From Flammeovirga pectinis (GTDB taxonomy: Bacteria > Bacteroidota > Bacteroidia > Cytophagales > Flammeovirgaceae): DNA of 64,000 bases. Below are positions 7,449-16,974 of this stretch, in pieces. Position 1 is the first letter of the stretch. Each line of letters opens with the position of its first letter. The stretch lies in contig NZ_CP034562.1 in NCBI RefSeq assembly GCF_003970675.1, positions 3,694,001 through 3,758,000 of the forward strand, given 5' to 3'. A program made the translations under genes and the position numbers. The notes below the pieces were generated by a model, which worked only from the letters and a program-made list of their open reading frames with translations, searched no databases and was not told where the DNA came from.

Positions 7449-8063
7449 ATGGAAACTCCTTTTATTGTAGGCATTACAGGTGGTAGTGGTTCTGGAAAAA
7501 CTACATTTATCGAAAACCTTACTAAACTGATCGGTGACGAGAATATTTGTACTGTATCACAGGATAATTATTATATAGAAAAAGATAAGCAACCAGAAGA
7601 TGCTAAAGGGATCAAAAATTTTGATACTCCCTATTCTATAGATTTAGAAAAATTCTACCAAGACCTCCAGAAATTAAAAAATGGAGAAGATGTTCACATT
7701 CAGGAGTACACATTTAATAATGCTGCAGCAAAACCTAAAATGCTTACTTTCACTCCTAAGAAAGTAATTATACTTGAAGGTATTTTTGTTTTTCATGATC
7801 CAAGAGTATTTGATATAATTGATTTAAAACTTTTTATAGAAGCAAAAGCACATCTTAAACTTAGCCGTAGAATTAAACGAGATAATGTGGAAAGAGGCTA
7901 CGATATTAATGATGTTCTTTACCGTTACGAAAACCACGTAATGCCTGCTTATGAAAACTATATCAAACCTCACAAAGAGAACGTTGATATTATAGTTAGA
8001 AATGACAGAAATTTTGATATTGCTTTAGATGTTGTCAAAACATTCTTGCATCAGAAAATATAA
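7449..8063 (+). CDS. udk: Uridine kinase family protein
   Basis: The 204-residue P-loop kinase probably phosphorylates uridine or cytidine in pyrimidine salvage. Walker A is GGSGSGKT (residues 11-18), followed by SQDNYYIEK, NFDTPYSIDL, the VIILEGIFVF strand and the RRIKRDNVERGYD LID-like region. All are typical of uridine kinase. Phosphoribulokinase-like relatives share the fold, but length and motifs fit Udk. It lies 50 bases upstream of a TrkA-type gene and is probably cotranscribed with it. Confidence 0.9.
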   Translation: METPFIVGITGGSGSGKTTFIENLTKLIGDENICTVSQDNYYIEKDKQPEDAKGIKNFDTPYSIDLEKFYQDLQKLKNGEDVHIQEYTFNNAAAKPKMLTFTPKKVIILEGIFVFHDPRVFDIIDLKLFIEAKAHLKLSRRIKRDNVERGYDINDVLYRYENHVMPAYENYIKPHKENVDIIVRNDRNFDIALDVVKTFLHQKI

Positions 8064-8113
8064 CCTCCTACTTTTCCATTCTGAAATCAGATTATTACTA
8101 GAAGTAAATAAAA

Positions 8114-8815
8114 ATGTCAGAGGGGAAATTTGCAATTATTGGTTTGGGTCAGTTTGGTACATCTGTAGCCAAAAACTTATCTAAACTAGGAGCCGAAGTA
8201 ATGGCAATCGACAGAGAAATGGAACGTGTTGACGTTGTTAAAGACGATGTTGCTTATGCTGTTGCTTTGGACTCTACAGATATTAAAGCATTAAGTTCGC
8301 AATCTATCCATGAGATGGATGCTGTATTACTTGCTATAGGAGAAAATGTTGAAGGACTTTTACTTACAACGGTATTACTACTAGAACTTAAGGTGAAAAG
8401 AATTATTGCCAGAGCTGTAAGTGAACAACAAAAAATTATTCTTCAGAAATTAGGGGTTACTGAAATTATTCTCCCTGAAGATGAAGTAGGAAAAATGACA
8501 GCAGAAATGCTGCTAAATCCAGAAATACAATCGTTTATATCATTGCCAGATGATTATGATATTGTAGAAGTTCTAGCTCCATTACGAACTTTTGGAAAAT
8601 TTATTGACGATCTTAATCTTGAAGACGCTTTTGATATTGAAATAATTGCGCTTAGACGTAAATATGATGAATACAATAAGTTAGGTTTTAAAGAAGAAGT
8701 AGATCATTTAATTAGAAATCCAAAAGACACGAATACCACAATCCAAAGAGGTGATAAATTTATCCTTATGGCTAAGAAAGAGGCCATTAATAAATTCCTC
8801 GAAATAAATAGCTAA
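8114..8815 (+). CDS. TrkA/KtrA-type potassium channel regulatory protein
   Basis: The 233-residue cytosolic protein has an N-terminal RCK/TrkA_N Rossmann domain (IIGLGQFGTSVAKNL, then the acidic AIDRE strand end) and a C-terminal TrkA_C domain (about 140-232). Such subunits form rings that gate K+ uptake through KtrB/TrkH in response to nucleotides. No membrane subunit is adjacent, so its partner must be elsewhere in the genome. It follows udk closely. Confidence 0.88.
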   Translation: MSEGKFAIIGLGQFGTSVAKNLSKLGAEVMAIDREMERVDVVKDDVAYAVALDSTDIKALSSQSIHEMDAVLLAIGENVEGLLLTTVLLLELKVKRIIARAVSEQQKIILQKLGVTEIILPEDEVGKMTAEMLLNPEIQSFISLPDDYDIVEVLAPLRTFGKFIDDLNLEDAFDIEIIALRRKYDEYNKLGFKEEVDHLIRNPKDTNTTIQRGDKFILMAKKEAINKFLEINS

Positions 8816-8873
8816 ATAGTTTTTTTTGAGTGGTTTCTCTCTACATTTAATTAACCAAATCTAATATTATTAG

Positions 8874-8881
8874 TACATTTG
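8874..8881 (+). promoter_or_regulatory. Candidate -7 element for the epimerase gene
   Basis: TACATTTG is an exact TAnnTTTG, 46 bases upstream of the ATG at 8928. The -33 position shows only a weak TTA. Confidence 0.45.
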
Positions 8882-8927
8882 TGAACATTTTAAAACTAGC
8901 AGTTATTTTTTTAACTGAATAAATCAT

Positions 8928-9878
8928 ATGACAAAAATATTAATTACTGGTGGTGCCGGTTTTGTACCTAGTTCATTAGCAGATAAATTACTAGAAAATC
9001 CTAAATATCAGGTAGTTTGTGTAGATAATTTCCTTACTGGTTCAGCATGGAAAGTACCTAAGCACCCTAATTGTAAATTTATTAAATGTGATGTAAATAA
9101 ATACGATGAGATTGCAGCTATAATGACATCTCATAATTTTGATTATGTATTCCATTATGCCGCTGTTGTAGGTGTTAAACGAACATTAGATAATCCAGTT
9201 TTAGTTTTAGAAGATATTCAAGGTATTGAAAACGTATTACGCCTTTGTAAGAATACTGGTGTAAAACGTGTTTTTTATTCTTCTTCTTCTGAAGTCTACG
9301 GTGAGCCTGTTCACTTACCTCAACACGAACACACTACTCCATTAAATTCTAGGTTACCGTATGCAATCGTTAAAAATTTAGGCGAAGCATATTGTAGGTC
9401 TTTTAAGCAAGAGTTTAATTTAGATTATACTATCCTTCGCTTCTTCAATACATACGGACCAAAACAAAGTACAGACTTTGTAATGTCTAAATTTATTGAT
9501 GCTGCATTAAGAGATGAACCTATCACTATTTATGGTGATGGCTCTCAAACAAGAACATTTTTCTATATTCAAGATAATGTAGAAGCTACATTATCAATGT
9601 TAGAAGAAAAACTTGTTGTAAATGATGTTATAAACGTAGGTAATGATAGAATTTCTACGATTAAGGAATTAGCTGAATTAATTATTAAAGTCACTAATTC
9701 TAAATCAGAAATTATTTATCTACCACCTTTAAAAGAAGGTGATATGTCTAGAAGGCAACCTGATGTAGAAAAGTTAAAAGATATTCTTGATCGTGATTTC
9801 ACTTTACTTGAAGATGGTTTAGCGAAAGTAATCGAAGTTAGAAAAGCAATGATGAATAAAACTACTAAAACAATTTAG
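8928..9878 (+). CDS. NAD-dependent epimerase/dehydratase (extended SDR)
   Basis: The 316-residue extended short-chain dehydrogenase binds NAD(P) through an N-terminal Rossmann fold and has catalytic YAIVK (Tyr-x3-Lys), SSSSEVYG and RFFNTYGP motifs as in nucleotide-sugar epimerases, UDP-glucuronate decarboxylases and 4,6-dehydratases. The usual GxxGxxG is GGAGFVPSS, with the third glycine replaced by Pro, as seen in a distinct Bacteroidota subgroup. The exact sugar substrate cannot be told. It is a single gene, with a promoter motif before it and a shared terminator after it. Confidence 0.85.
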   Translation: MTKILITGGAGFVPSSLADKLLENPKYQVVCVDNFLTGSAWKVPKHPNCKFIKCDVNKYDEIAAIMTSHNFDYVFHYAAVVGVKRTLDNPVLVLEDIQGIENVLRLCKNTGVKRVFYSSSSEVYGEPVHLPQHEHTTPLNSRLPYAIVKNLGEAYCRSFKQEFNLDYTILRFFNTYGPKQSTDFVMSKFIDAALRDEPITIYGDGSQTRTFFYIQDNVEATLSMLEEKLVVNDVINVGNDRISTIKELAELIIKVTNSKSEIIYLPPLKEGDMSRRQPDVEKLKDILDRDFTLLEDGLAKVIEVRKAMMNKTTKTI

Positions 9879-9909
9879 TCTTATTATTCATTTCAATTTT
9901 TGATATAAA

Positions 9910-9947
9910 AAAACACCTCTTAGATGAATTTCTAAGAGGTGTTTTTT
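9910..9947. terminator. Bidirectional terminator, epimerase and RND operon
   Basis: AAACACCTCTTAGA pairs with TCTAAGAGGTGTTT around a short loop, with an A-run before it and a T-run after it. It can end transcripts from both sides. Confidence 0.92.
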
Positions 9948-9965
9948 GTATTAGGTAACCTTTAT

Positions 9966-12900
9966 TTATTTCTTTTTACCTGAAGTTAAACCTTCAAAAG
10001 CCCAACCTATTTTTTCAAAGATCAATAACATTACTGGAACAATTACTAACGTTAAGAACGTTGCAAATGTCAACCCGTAAATTACAGTCCATGCCATTGG
10101 CCCCCAAGTATCCGCATTTGGACCTCCAAAGTAGATATCTGGCTCAAAGTGAGCAAACATACCAAAGAAGTCGATATTCATACCTGTTGCTAAAGGAATT
10201 AGACCTAAAACTGTTGTGATTGCAGTTAACAATACCGGACGTAAACGTGTAAAGCCTGCTTCTTGTATACATTCTACAAGATCTTTAATTGGTAATCTAT
10301 CATCTGGATCCATTCCAAGGTGTTTTTTACGACCTTCAACTAATTGATCCGCACAATCTATTAGTACAATTGCATTGTTTACTACAATACCTGCTAAAGA
10401 GATTATACCAATACCTGTCATAATAATTACGAAAGGATCATTGAAGATGATTAAACCTAACAACACTCCAATCAAACTAAATACTACAGATGCAATAATT
10501 ATAAATGGCTTAACAAAAGAGTTAAATTGAGAGACCAAGATTAAGAAAATAGCACATAATGCAATCAACATTGCTTTTTCTAAGAAAGCCATTGATTCTG
10601 CTTGATCCTCTTGTTCTCCACCAAATTTATATCTGTATTGAGGAGGCATTTCATAAGCCCCCAATAAATTCTTCACATTTTCTACTACAACTTGATTGTT
10701 ATAGCCTTTTGTAACGTTAGAACTTAAAGTTACTACTCTATCTAAATCTTTTCGTTTGATTTCACCTACCGTAGTACTGTAATCTAATTTAGCTACAGAA
10801 GAAACAGGTACTTGATGGAATTTACCTTTATTGTCTCTAAATGTGATACGCTGATCGTTTAAAGTAGATAAGTCATAACGGTATTCATCTTTTAATCGAA
10901 GTTGAATTGGATAATCATCCTCACCATCTTTGAATTTAGAAACTTCTTGCCCGTAAATAGCTGTACGCATATTCTGAGCTAAAAGTCCAGTAGATACACC
11001 AAATCTTCTTGCTTTGTTACGATCAATATTTACCAACAATTCTGGTTTACTAACAGAAATATCAATAGATAATTTATCAATACCTGGAATACCAGATTGT
11101 TCAATTATTGCTTTTAACTTCCCTGCCTCTTCAATTAATACTAAATAATCTTCTCCTGTAAGTTCAATACTAATTGGCTTACCTGTTGGAGGACCATTTT
11201 GCTCTTTATCTGTAACAATTTCAACACCGGGAATATCTTTTGCAATTTTTGCACAAAGTGTCATAACTTCTACTGAACTCACTCCATTACGTTTTTCAAA
11301 CGGAACAAACCCAACGGCAATTCTTGCTCTGTTTGGCGTTACAGTATTCGCAGCTCCATCCTGAGGATCATTTGTATTTTCTCCTACGTTAGATACAATA
11401 GATTCAATAATATCACTGTAAGAAGCTAAATCTTTGTATAACCTACTTTCAAGCTCTAATGCAATCTTATTTGTTTCTTCTACATCTGTACCTTGAGGTG
11501 CCTCAATATACATATAGACGTAACGAGGATCAGAATCTGGGAAAAATTCGATAGGAACTTGACCACTGCCTAAACGAGCTCCAAACCATGCAATAGCAAC
11601 AAATAGGAATAAAGTATTACCAATTACTAAAACATAAGGTGTTTTGCCTTTTAAAGCCCATTTTAATGTTGATAAGTAGATTGACTCTAATTTTACAAGA
11701 ATTACATTTTGGAAGAAATGAGCCATTCTTTTTAGAAGCATACCGTCTAATAAAGCGATAAATGCTCCTAACATTAGAACATTCCCCAAAGAATATGTTT
11801 CTCTAAATATATAACCAGGAATAGCTAAAACTAATAAGATTAAGCCTATTGTTACTTTCGTTTTATTGATTGTTTTATAAGCTTCTTCAGAATCTACTTT
11901 CATGTATTTGAAAGCGATTACAGGGTTGATTACTAAACCAACAAACAATGAAGATGCTAAAACCGAAATTAACGTAATAGGTAAGTATTTCATAAACTCA
12001 CCCATAATACCACCCCAAAAGGCAAGAGGTACAAAGGCTGCTAATGTTGTTGCTGTAGAAGAGATAATTGCTAAAGCAACTTCACCTGTACCTTGTTTAG
12101 CGGCTTGTTTTGTGGTCATTCCCGACTCCCGCAGTCGGTAAATATTTTCAATTACCACAATAGCGTTATCTACTAACATTCCAAGTGCTAGAATTAAAGC
12201 AAAAAGTACTACCATGTTAATAGTTACTCCCAACGAACTTAAAATTAAGAATGATAAGAACATTGATAATGGAATTGCCATACCAACAAATAGTGCATTT
12301 CTTAATCCCATGAAGAAAAGAAGTACCACAACAACTAGAATCATACCCGAAATAATACTATTCTCTAGGTTAGCTAGAGATGTTTTCATTTCATTAGACT
12401 GTGATTCAGTAATTACAATATCCAAGTTACTTGGTAAATAACTTTCTTTTGCTCCATCCAATGCATCCATAATCTTATCTGTAGCTTCAATAAGGTTTTC
12501 ACCACCTCTTTTTACTACTTTAAGTGATACTACAGGATATGCTCCTCTTTCTGTAAAATTAGAAGATGCTAAACGAGCATAACTTTTTCGCTCAACATAG
12601 CTATCTTCTACTTCTGCTAAATCTTTAAGATAAATTGTATTCTGATCTTCAGATTTTACAATTACATTTCTTATTTCTTCAACATTTTTAAACTCACCAT
12701 CTACACGTAATGCTCTACGGAAACCATTTCCCATTTTTACATCACCGCCAGACATTGTTATGTTTTCGTTAGAAATAGCATTCGATATATCAGTGAACGA
12801 CAATTGCATTGCATCCATCTTATATAGATCTGCATTAATCTGAATTTCACGTTCTACCGAACCAGTGATATCTACACGAGAAACTTCTCTAAATTCTTCT

Positions 12901-13439
12901 AATTCATCTTGAAGATCTTCTGCATAATCTTTCAATTTCTGAATTTCAAAATCACCAGAAAGATTAATCACCATAATAGGAATCTCAGAGAAGTCCATTT
13001 CTTGAACATCAGGATCTTGATCTAAATCTGTAGGTAATTCACTTTTTGATTTATCTACAGCATCTTTAGTATCCTGTAATGCTTTAGAAATTTCAACATC
13101 TTCATTAAATTCCACTGTAATAACAGAAAAATCTTGTGCAGAAGTAGAGATAATTTCTTTTACACCTTTCATAGATTTCAACTCCTTTTCAATAGGTCGT
13201 GTAATTAACGATTCTATATCTACAGGAGAGTTACCTGGGTGCATTGTACGTATGTAAACCATTGGAATACGAATCTCAGGAAATTGTTCCTTCGGCATTC
13301 CAACGTATGAAAACATACCAAATACAGCAATAATTATTGTAAGAATAAATATTGAAGTACTATTACTAATTGAGAAACTACTTAAACCAAATTCCTTGGC
13401 TTGCGTATCCTCATTGTTTGAATTTTTGTTAGGTTCCAT
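9966..13439 (-). CDS. RND efflux transporter permease subunit
   Basis: This 1157-residue inner-membrane AcrB-like pump drives proton-coupled export of small molecules in a tripartite complex with the two genes just upstream. Twelve core membrane segments in two repeats are expected; seen are the TM1 region (SIFILTIIIAVFGMFSYVG), the porter domains, and a TM4 with ALGMLVDNAIVVIENIYR, which holds the proton-relay Asp. It is longer than the usual 1030-1060 residues because of about 80 extra residues with two predicted membrane segments between TM6 and TM7 (about 515-595) and a further insertion before the last helix. Last gene of the tetR-tolC-MFP-RND operon. Confidence 0.96.
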   Translation of the reverse strand: MEPNKNSNNEDTQAKEFGLSSFSISNSTSIFILTIIIAVFGMFSYVGMPKEQFPEIRIPMVYIRTMHPGNSPVDIESLITRPIEKELKSMKGVKEIISTSAQDFSVITVEFNEDVEISKALQDTKDAVDKSKSELPTDLDQDPDVQEMDFSEIPIMVINLSGDFEIQKLKDYAEDLQDELEEFREVSRVDITGSVEREIQINADLYKMDAMQLSFTDISNAISNENITMSGGDVKMGNGFRRALRVDGEFKNVEEIRNVIVKSEDQNTIYLKDLAEVEDSYVERKSYARLASSNFTERGAYPVVSLKVVKRGGENLIEATDKIMDALDGAKESYLPSNLDIVITESQSNEMKTSLANLENSIISGMILVVVVLLFFMGLRNALFVGMAIPLSMFLSFLILSSLGVTINMVVLFALILALGMLVDNAIVVIENIYRLRESGMTTKQAAKQGTGEVALAIISSTATTLAAFVPLAFWGGIMGEFMKYLPITLISVLASSLFVGLVINPVIAFKYMKVDSEEAYKTINKTKVTIGLILLVLAIPGYIFRETYSLGNVLMLGAFIALLDGMLLKRMAHFFQNVILVKLESIYLSTLKWALKGKTPYVLVIGNTLFLFVAIAWFGARLGSGQVPIEFFPDSDPRYVYMYIEAPQGTDVEETNKIALELESRLYKDLASYSDIIESIVSNVGENTNDPQDGAANTVTPNRARIAVGFVPFEKRNGVSSVEVMTLCAKIAKDIPGVEIVTDKEQNGPPTGKPISIELTGEDYLVLIEEAGKLKAIIEQSGIPGIDKLSIDISVSKPELLVNIDRNKARRFGVSTGLLAQNMRTAIYGQEVSKFKDGEDDYPIQLRLKDEYRYDLSTLNDQRITFRDNKGKFHQVPVSSVAKLDYSTTVGEIKRKDLDRVVTLSSNVTKGYNNQVVVENVKNLLGAYEMPPQYRYKFGGEQEDQAESMAFLEKAMLIALCAIFLILVSQFNSFVKPFIIIASVVFSLIGVLLGLIIFNDPFVIIMTGIGIISLAGIVVNNAIVLIDCADQLVEGRKKHLGMDPDDRLPIKDLVECIQEAGFTRLRPVLLTAITTVLGLIPLATGMNIDFFGMFAHFEPDIYFGGPNADTWGPMAWTVIYGLTFATFLTLVIVPVMLLIFEKIGWAFEGLTSGKKK

Positions 13440-13456
13440 TCTTCGTTTGCTTCAAA

Positions 13457-14596
13457 TTAAATCTGATAATCCACGATTCTCACTTGTTCGCCATTAATAA
13501 CTTCAGAATAACCTTTATCAATTACTCTAGCGTTGGCTTCTATTCCTTGTGTAATAAGTGTTTTACCTTGGTATGATTTACCTGTTGTAACAGGAACTTT
13601 TGTTACCACATTTTGTTTTCCATCTTTTACAGCTAAAACATAAGTGAATGTTTCTCCTTTTGTATTTTTCTGAACAAGATTACTTGGAATAGCGACTGCA
13701 TTTTTCTCAGAGAAATCATTAATACGTACTACTGCCATTGTATTCGGTTTAATATTTAAACCTCTTTCAGCAATTCTCATTCTAATTTTGAATGTTCTGT
13801 TCACTTGGTTAATCGTCTGACCAACTACATCAACATGCATGTTTCTTTCGATATCCAACATTGGAAATCTTACTAAAACCTTGTCGCCTTTTTTAACTAC
13901 ACGACTATAAGCTTCAGAAACCTCTGCAACAATCTCAATTCTTGATAAATCAACAATTCTTGCATACGGCTGACCTGCTGGTGCCATTTCTCCTTCTTTC
14001 ATAAAAATCTCATCGATTTTACCAGAAATTGGAGCAATTACATACCCTTTATTCTCTTGTTCTTTTAAGCTGGCTAATTTAGCTTCTAAAGACTCTTTAT
14101 TATTTTTAGCTTGTAGATATTGAACTTCCGATCCGATACCTTGTTTCCACAATTTATCTTGTTTTTCAAAAAGTACATTTGCTAATTCAAGACTTGTATT
14201 TAACTCATCAATTTGCTTTTGAACAAGTTCTACATCTAGCTTGGCTAAATATTGACCTCTTTTTACATAAGCACCTTCAGCAACATATCTTTTTAATAAT
14301 CTACCTGTAGTTTCTGGAGCTACAACAACATTTCTGTTAGAAGTTACATCACCGGGAACATCTACAAAGTGATTAAAAGTTATAGGAGTTGCGTCATAAA
14401 TTGTTACAGGCTTAAGCTGAATAACTTCTTCTTTTCCTGCGTTCATAACGCTAATCTCTTTCTCTAAAACAGTAATTTTTTGTTTATAATCAATTACTTT
14501 GGCTTGTTTTTGCTCAACGGTCTCTTTTTCTTCAGCACAAGAATTAAAGAGTGTTATTATAGCGAGTAGGCCTAAAAATTTATATTTAGATAGCAT
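13457..14596 (-). CDS. Efflux RND periplasmic adaptor (MFP), lipoprotein
   Basis: The 379-residue membrane fusion protein links the RND pump to the outer-membrane channel. A lipoprotein signal (LLAIITLFNSC, Cys21 or 22) is followed by a coiled coil (EKEISVMNAGKEEV), a biotinyl-lipoyl-like half (VVVAPETTGRLLKRYVAEGA), the alpha-hairpin (about 125-175) and beta-barrel and membrane-proximal domains. It lies 17 bases upstream of the permease gene and 25 downstream of the tolC gene. Confidence 0.95.
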   Translation of the reverse strand: MLSKYKFLGLLAIITLFNSCAEEKETVEQKQAKVIDYKQKITVLEKEISVMNAGKEEVIQLKPVTIYDATPITFNHFVDVPGDVTSNRNVVVAPETTGRLLKRYVAEGAYVKRGQYLAKLDVELVQKQIDELNTSLELANVLFEKQDKLWKQGIGSEVQYLQAKNNKESLEAKLASLKEQENKGYVIAPISGKIDEIFMKEGEMAPAGQPYARIVDLSRIEIVAEVSEAYSRVVKKGDKVLVRFPMLDIERNMHVDVVGQTINQVNRTFKIRMRIAERGLNIKPNTMAVVRINDFSEKNAVAIPSNLVQKNTKGETFTYVLAVKDGKQNVVTKVPVTTGKSYQGKTLITQGIEANARVIDKGYSEVINGEQVRIVDYQI

Positions 14597-14621
14597 TTTT
14601 TTCAGTTTTTCAGATTAAATA

Positions 14622-16022
14622 TTATTTCTCATTATTCATTTTAAGGATTTCTTCATCCTTAGCTTGGTCTTCAGCATCAACATAATCAAGTAAACGACCG
14701 TTTGCCTTCTCATAAGATAACTTAGCAATAAGTACTTCATATAAAGAAGAGAAATACTCATTTGCTGCTGTCGCAAAATCTTGAGATGATGTAGTAACCT
14801 CTATAGAAGAACCAACACCCTCTTTAAATTTAATCTGAGAGTTTGTATATACTTTATCAGACACTTGCATATTCTTCTCCTGAAGATTAAGCGTTGCCTT
14901 ATTTGTTTCGTAAACTATTCTAGATTGCTCTTGTTCAATAGAAATTTGACGTTCTAAATCAATACGAGAGTTTTGAAGTTGCTGTCCTTTCAATTTCTTT
15001 TGTTGAATACGCTTATGTCTGTTTAAACCATCAAATAAAGAAACAGATAAAGAAACACCAATGTTTGCAAAGTCGCCTGTATTATCATATAAGGTTCCAA
15101 AACTAGTACTACCAGCATTCACACCGTAAGCACCAAAAGCATAAAGTTTAGGCCAATATTCTGCTTTAGTAGCTCTAATATCAAAATCATTTAATTTAAT
15201 GTTCGTCATTAAAATAGAGTATTCAATTCTATTCTTGGCTTGTTCTAAATCTGTAGGCGTTACTATAAACTCTCTAAAGTCTTCTAGTTTCTCAGATAAA
15301 GTAATCGGTATATTGATATCCATACCCATTTGGAACTTTAATAGCTTTTCAGCAATAATATTCATTTGTTCCATTTGTGTTTGCTGAATTGTGATACTAT
15401 TAAAATTCACCTCAATTCTATTTAACTCAATCTCTTCCACCATACCGGCTTCATACATTGCGTTAGTTTCGTTGTAGAGTGATTCTAAAATATCTTTATT
15501 TCTATTTACAAGTTCAAGATATTCTCTTTGCACAAGCACATAATAATAGGCTTTTGTTACACCTTCAGCAACGTCGATTTTCGATCTGATTAATTCTTTT
15601 GATGCAAGTTCATTATAAACTTTTGCAGCTTTAACACCAATAAAGAAAGTACCATCAAATAATAATTGATTTGCCTTAATTTGAGCATTTGAATTAAACT
15701 GAGTACCAAACTCAACTCCAACTGTTTGATCTGGATCACCATTTGGATCAAAAGCATTTCCAGGTAAATATGCTTTTTGTATTTTAAGGTTATCAATAAG
15801 TTGTCCCTCTAAATCTATTTGAGGTAAACCCATAGAAATTATCTCACCCACTTTAGCTTGTGAAATACCTTGTTCTAATACTGCATTCTTAATTGTTCCT
15901 GTATTTTGAAATGCATAATTAATACATTCCTGAATACTATATGCACCTTCTTGTGCATGAGCAGATAGATGGCTAATAGTTAGCAACGCCATCGCTGTAA
16001 TCCACCTTAAGTTGATTCTCAT
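14622..16022 (-). CDS. TolC-family outer-membrane efflux protein
   Basis: The 466-residue protein has a signal peptide ending in SAHAQ (about residue 23) and two repeats of long helices with short beta strands, as expected for the TolC trimeric channel-tunnel. SIQECINYAFQNTGTIKNA is the standard start of the first repeat. It is the outer-membrane exit of the tripartite pump. Its ATG overlaps the stop of the tetR gene (ATGA, 4 bases), so the two are translationally coupled. Confidence 0.95.
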   Translation of the reverse strand: MRINLRWITAMALLTISHLSAHAQEGAYSIQECINYAFQNTGTIKNAVLEQGISQAKVGEIISMGLPQIDLEGQLIDNLKIQKAYLPGNAFDPNGDPDQTVGVEFGTQFNSNAQIKANQLLFDGTFFIGVKAAKVYNELASKELIRSKIDVAEGVTKAYYYVLVQREYLELVNRNKDILESLYNETNAMYEAGMVEEIELNRIEVNFNSITIQQTQMEQMNIIAEKLLKFQMGMDINIPITLSEKLEDFREFIVTPTDLEQAKNRIEYSILMTNIKLNDFDIRATKAEYWPKLYAFGAYGVNAGSTSFGTLYDNTGDFANIGVSLSVSLFDGLNRHKRIQQKKLKGQQLQNSRIDLERQISIEQEQSRIVYETNKATLNLQEKNMQVSDKVYTNSQIKFKEGVGSSIEVTTSSQDFATAANEYFSSLYEVLIAKLSYEKANGRLLDYVDAEDQAKDEEILKMNNEK

Positions 16023-16663
16023 AAAATTGTTGATTGATTATCTTGTTTATTAAATTCAGTTAGGTATTGGTCCAATAATTTGACACCATTTGGAGTTGCA
16101 ATACCTCTTATAAAATGTTTGAAGAATTCTAGTTGAATTTTAGCCAATGGAAATTTATCATGCGGAAAATAGTCATGGTCAAATGCCGTTTCTACTTGCC
16201 ACATACGCATGATAACTAAAAGCTCCACGTCAATATCTCTATAAAAAAGCTCTTCGGTACGTCCTTGCTTTATAATACTGATTAAAGTATCATGAAAACA
16301 CCCCTTTTTATGGCATTCGTACTTAGACCACACTTCAGGGTAAAACTTTTTCATGTCCATAAAAGTCATGGGATTAACCATTCTTAGACGTTGATAGAAA
16401 TAATAAAAAGTCTTTGCCAATTTAAAAACGGCATCTTTGTCTAGCTCATTTACCTCTTCCATATAGTTGATATCTTCTTCCATATGATAAGATAAAGTAG
16501 CTTCTACAAGCTCTTTTTTATTACTAAAAACTGTATATAATGTCTTTTTAGATACCCCAATTGCTTGAGAAATGTCTGACATTGTTACACGTTTTAAACC
16601 ATTTACCTGAAATTGTTTGCGTGCTTCTTCAATTATGCGAATACGTAATTGATCTATTTCCAA
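16019..16663 (-). CDS. TetR/AcrR-family regulator of the efflux operon
   Basis: The 214-residue protein has an N-terminal TetR HTH (about 8-54: RVTMSDISQAIGVSKKTLYTVFSNK) and a helical ligand-binding domain. It is the first gene of the operon that encodes the pump, so it probably represses its own promoter until an inducer binds. A palindrome overlapping the promoter (16748-16761) is the likely operator. The inducer is unknown. Confidence 0.93.
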   Translation of the reverse strand: MEIDQLRIRIIEEARKQFQVNGLKRVTMSDISQAIGVSKKTLYTVFSNKKELVEATLSYHMEEDINYMEEVNELDKDAVFKLAKTFYYFYQRLRMVNPMTFMDMKKFYPEVWSKYECHKKGCFHDTLISIIKQGRTEELFYRDIDVELLVIMRMWQVETAFDHDYFPHDKFPLAKIQLEFFKHFIRGIATPNGVKLLDQYLTEFNKQDNQSTIL

Positions 16664-16741
16664 GATTATTAAATAATGAGTTAGATGTAGATATATAAAA
16701 AGTTATAGACGAAATAAATGAGATAGATTTATTTACAAAAG

Positions 16742-16761
16742 CAAACGTACGGAAACCCGTA
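16742..16761 (-). promoter_or_regulatory. Promoter and candidate TetR operator of the efflux operon
   Basis: On the minus strand TACGTTTG (16749-16742) is an exact -7 element about 80 bases upstream of tetR, with TTT at the -33 position. An inverted repeat TACGG-GTTT-CCGTA (16761-16748) shares the TA of the -7 element. A bound repressor there would block RNA polymerase. Confidence 0.55.
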
Positions 16762-16902
16762 GTAATAAAAAAGTTTCCTAAGTTTTATTTTTACTAATTT
16801 TAAATTTCATCTTAAAAAAACGAAACACATAGGCGTTTACTATTTTCTTACTTTGATAAGACTGAGTAGTAAACTATAAAAGCTATGTTTTGTTAGTTGA
16901 TA

Positions 16903-16948
16903 AAATAAAAAAGTCCTTATCAATGCTATTTCAACTTGATAAGGACTT
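16903..16948 (-). terminator. Terminator of the cyclophilin gene
   Basis: On the minus strand AAGTCCTTATCAA and TTGATAAGGACTT form a perfect 13-bp stem with an 11-nt loop, followed by TTTTATTTTAT. The rest of the 311-base gap (16664-16974) holds the efflux-operon promoter and no other gene. Confidence 0.9.
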
Positions 16949-16974
16949 CTCTTTATTTATTTGTAATTGATGTA

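Noticed and set aside
15590-15796. 68-codon frame on the minus strand within tolC
   Set aside because: Out-of-frame shadow of the TolC-family gene; low-complexity Leu/Ile/Lys content.
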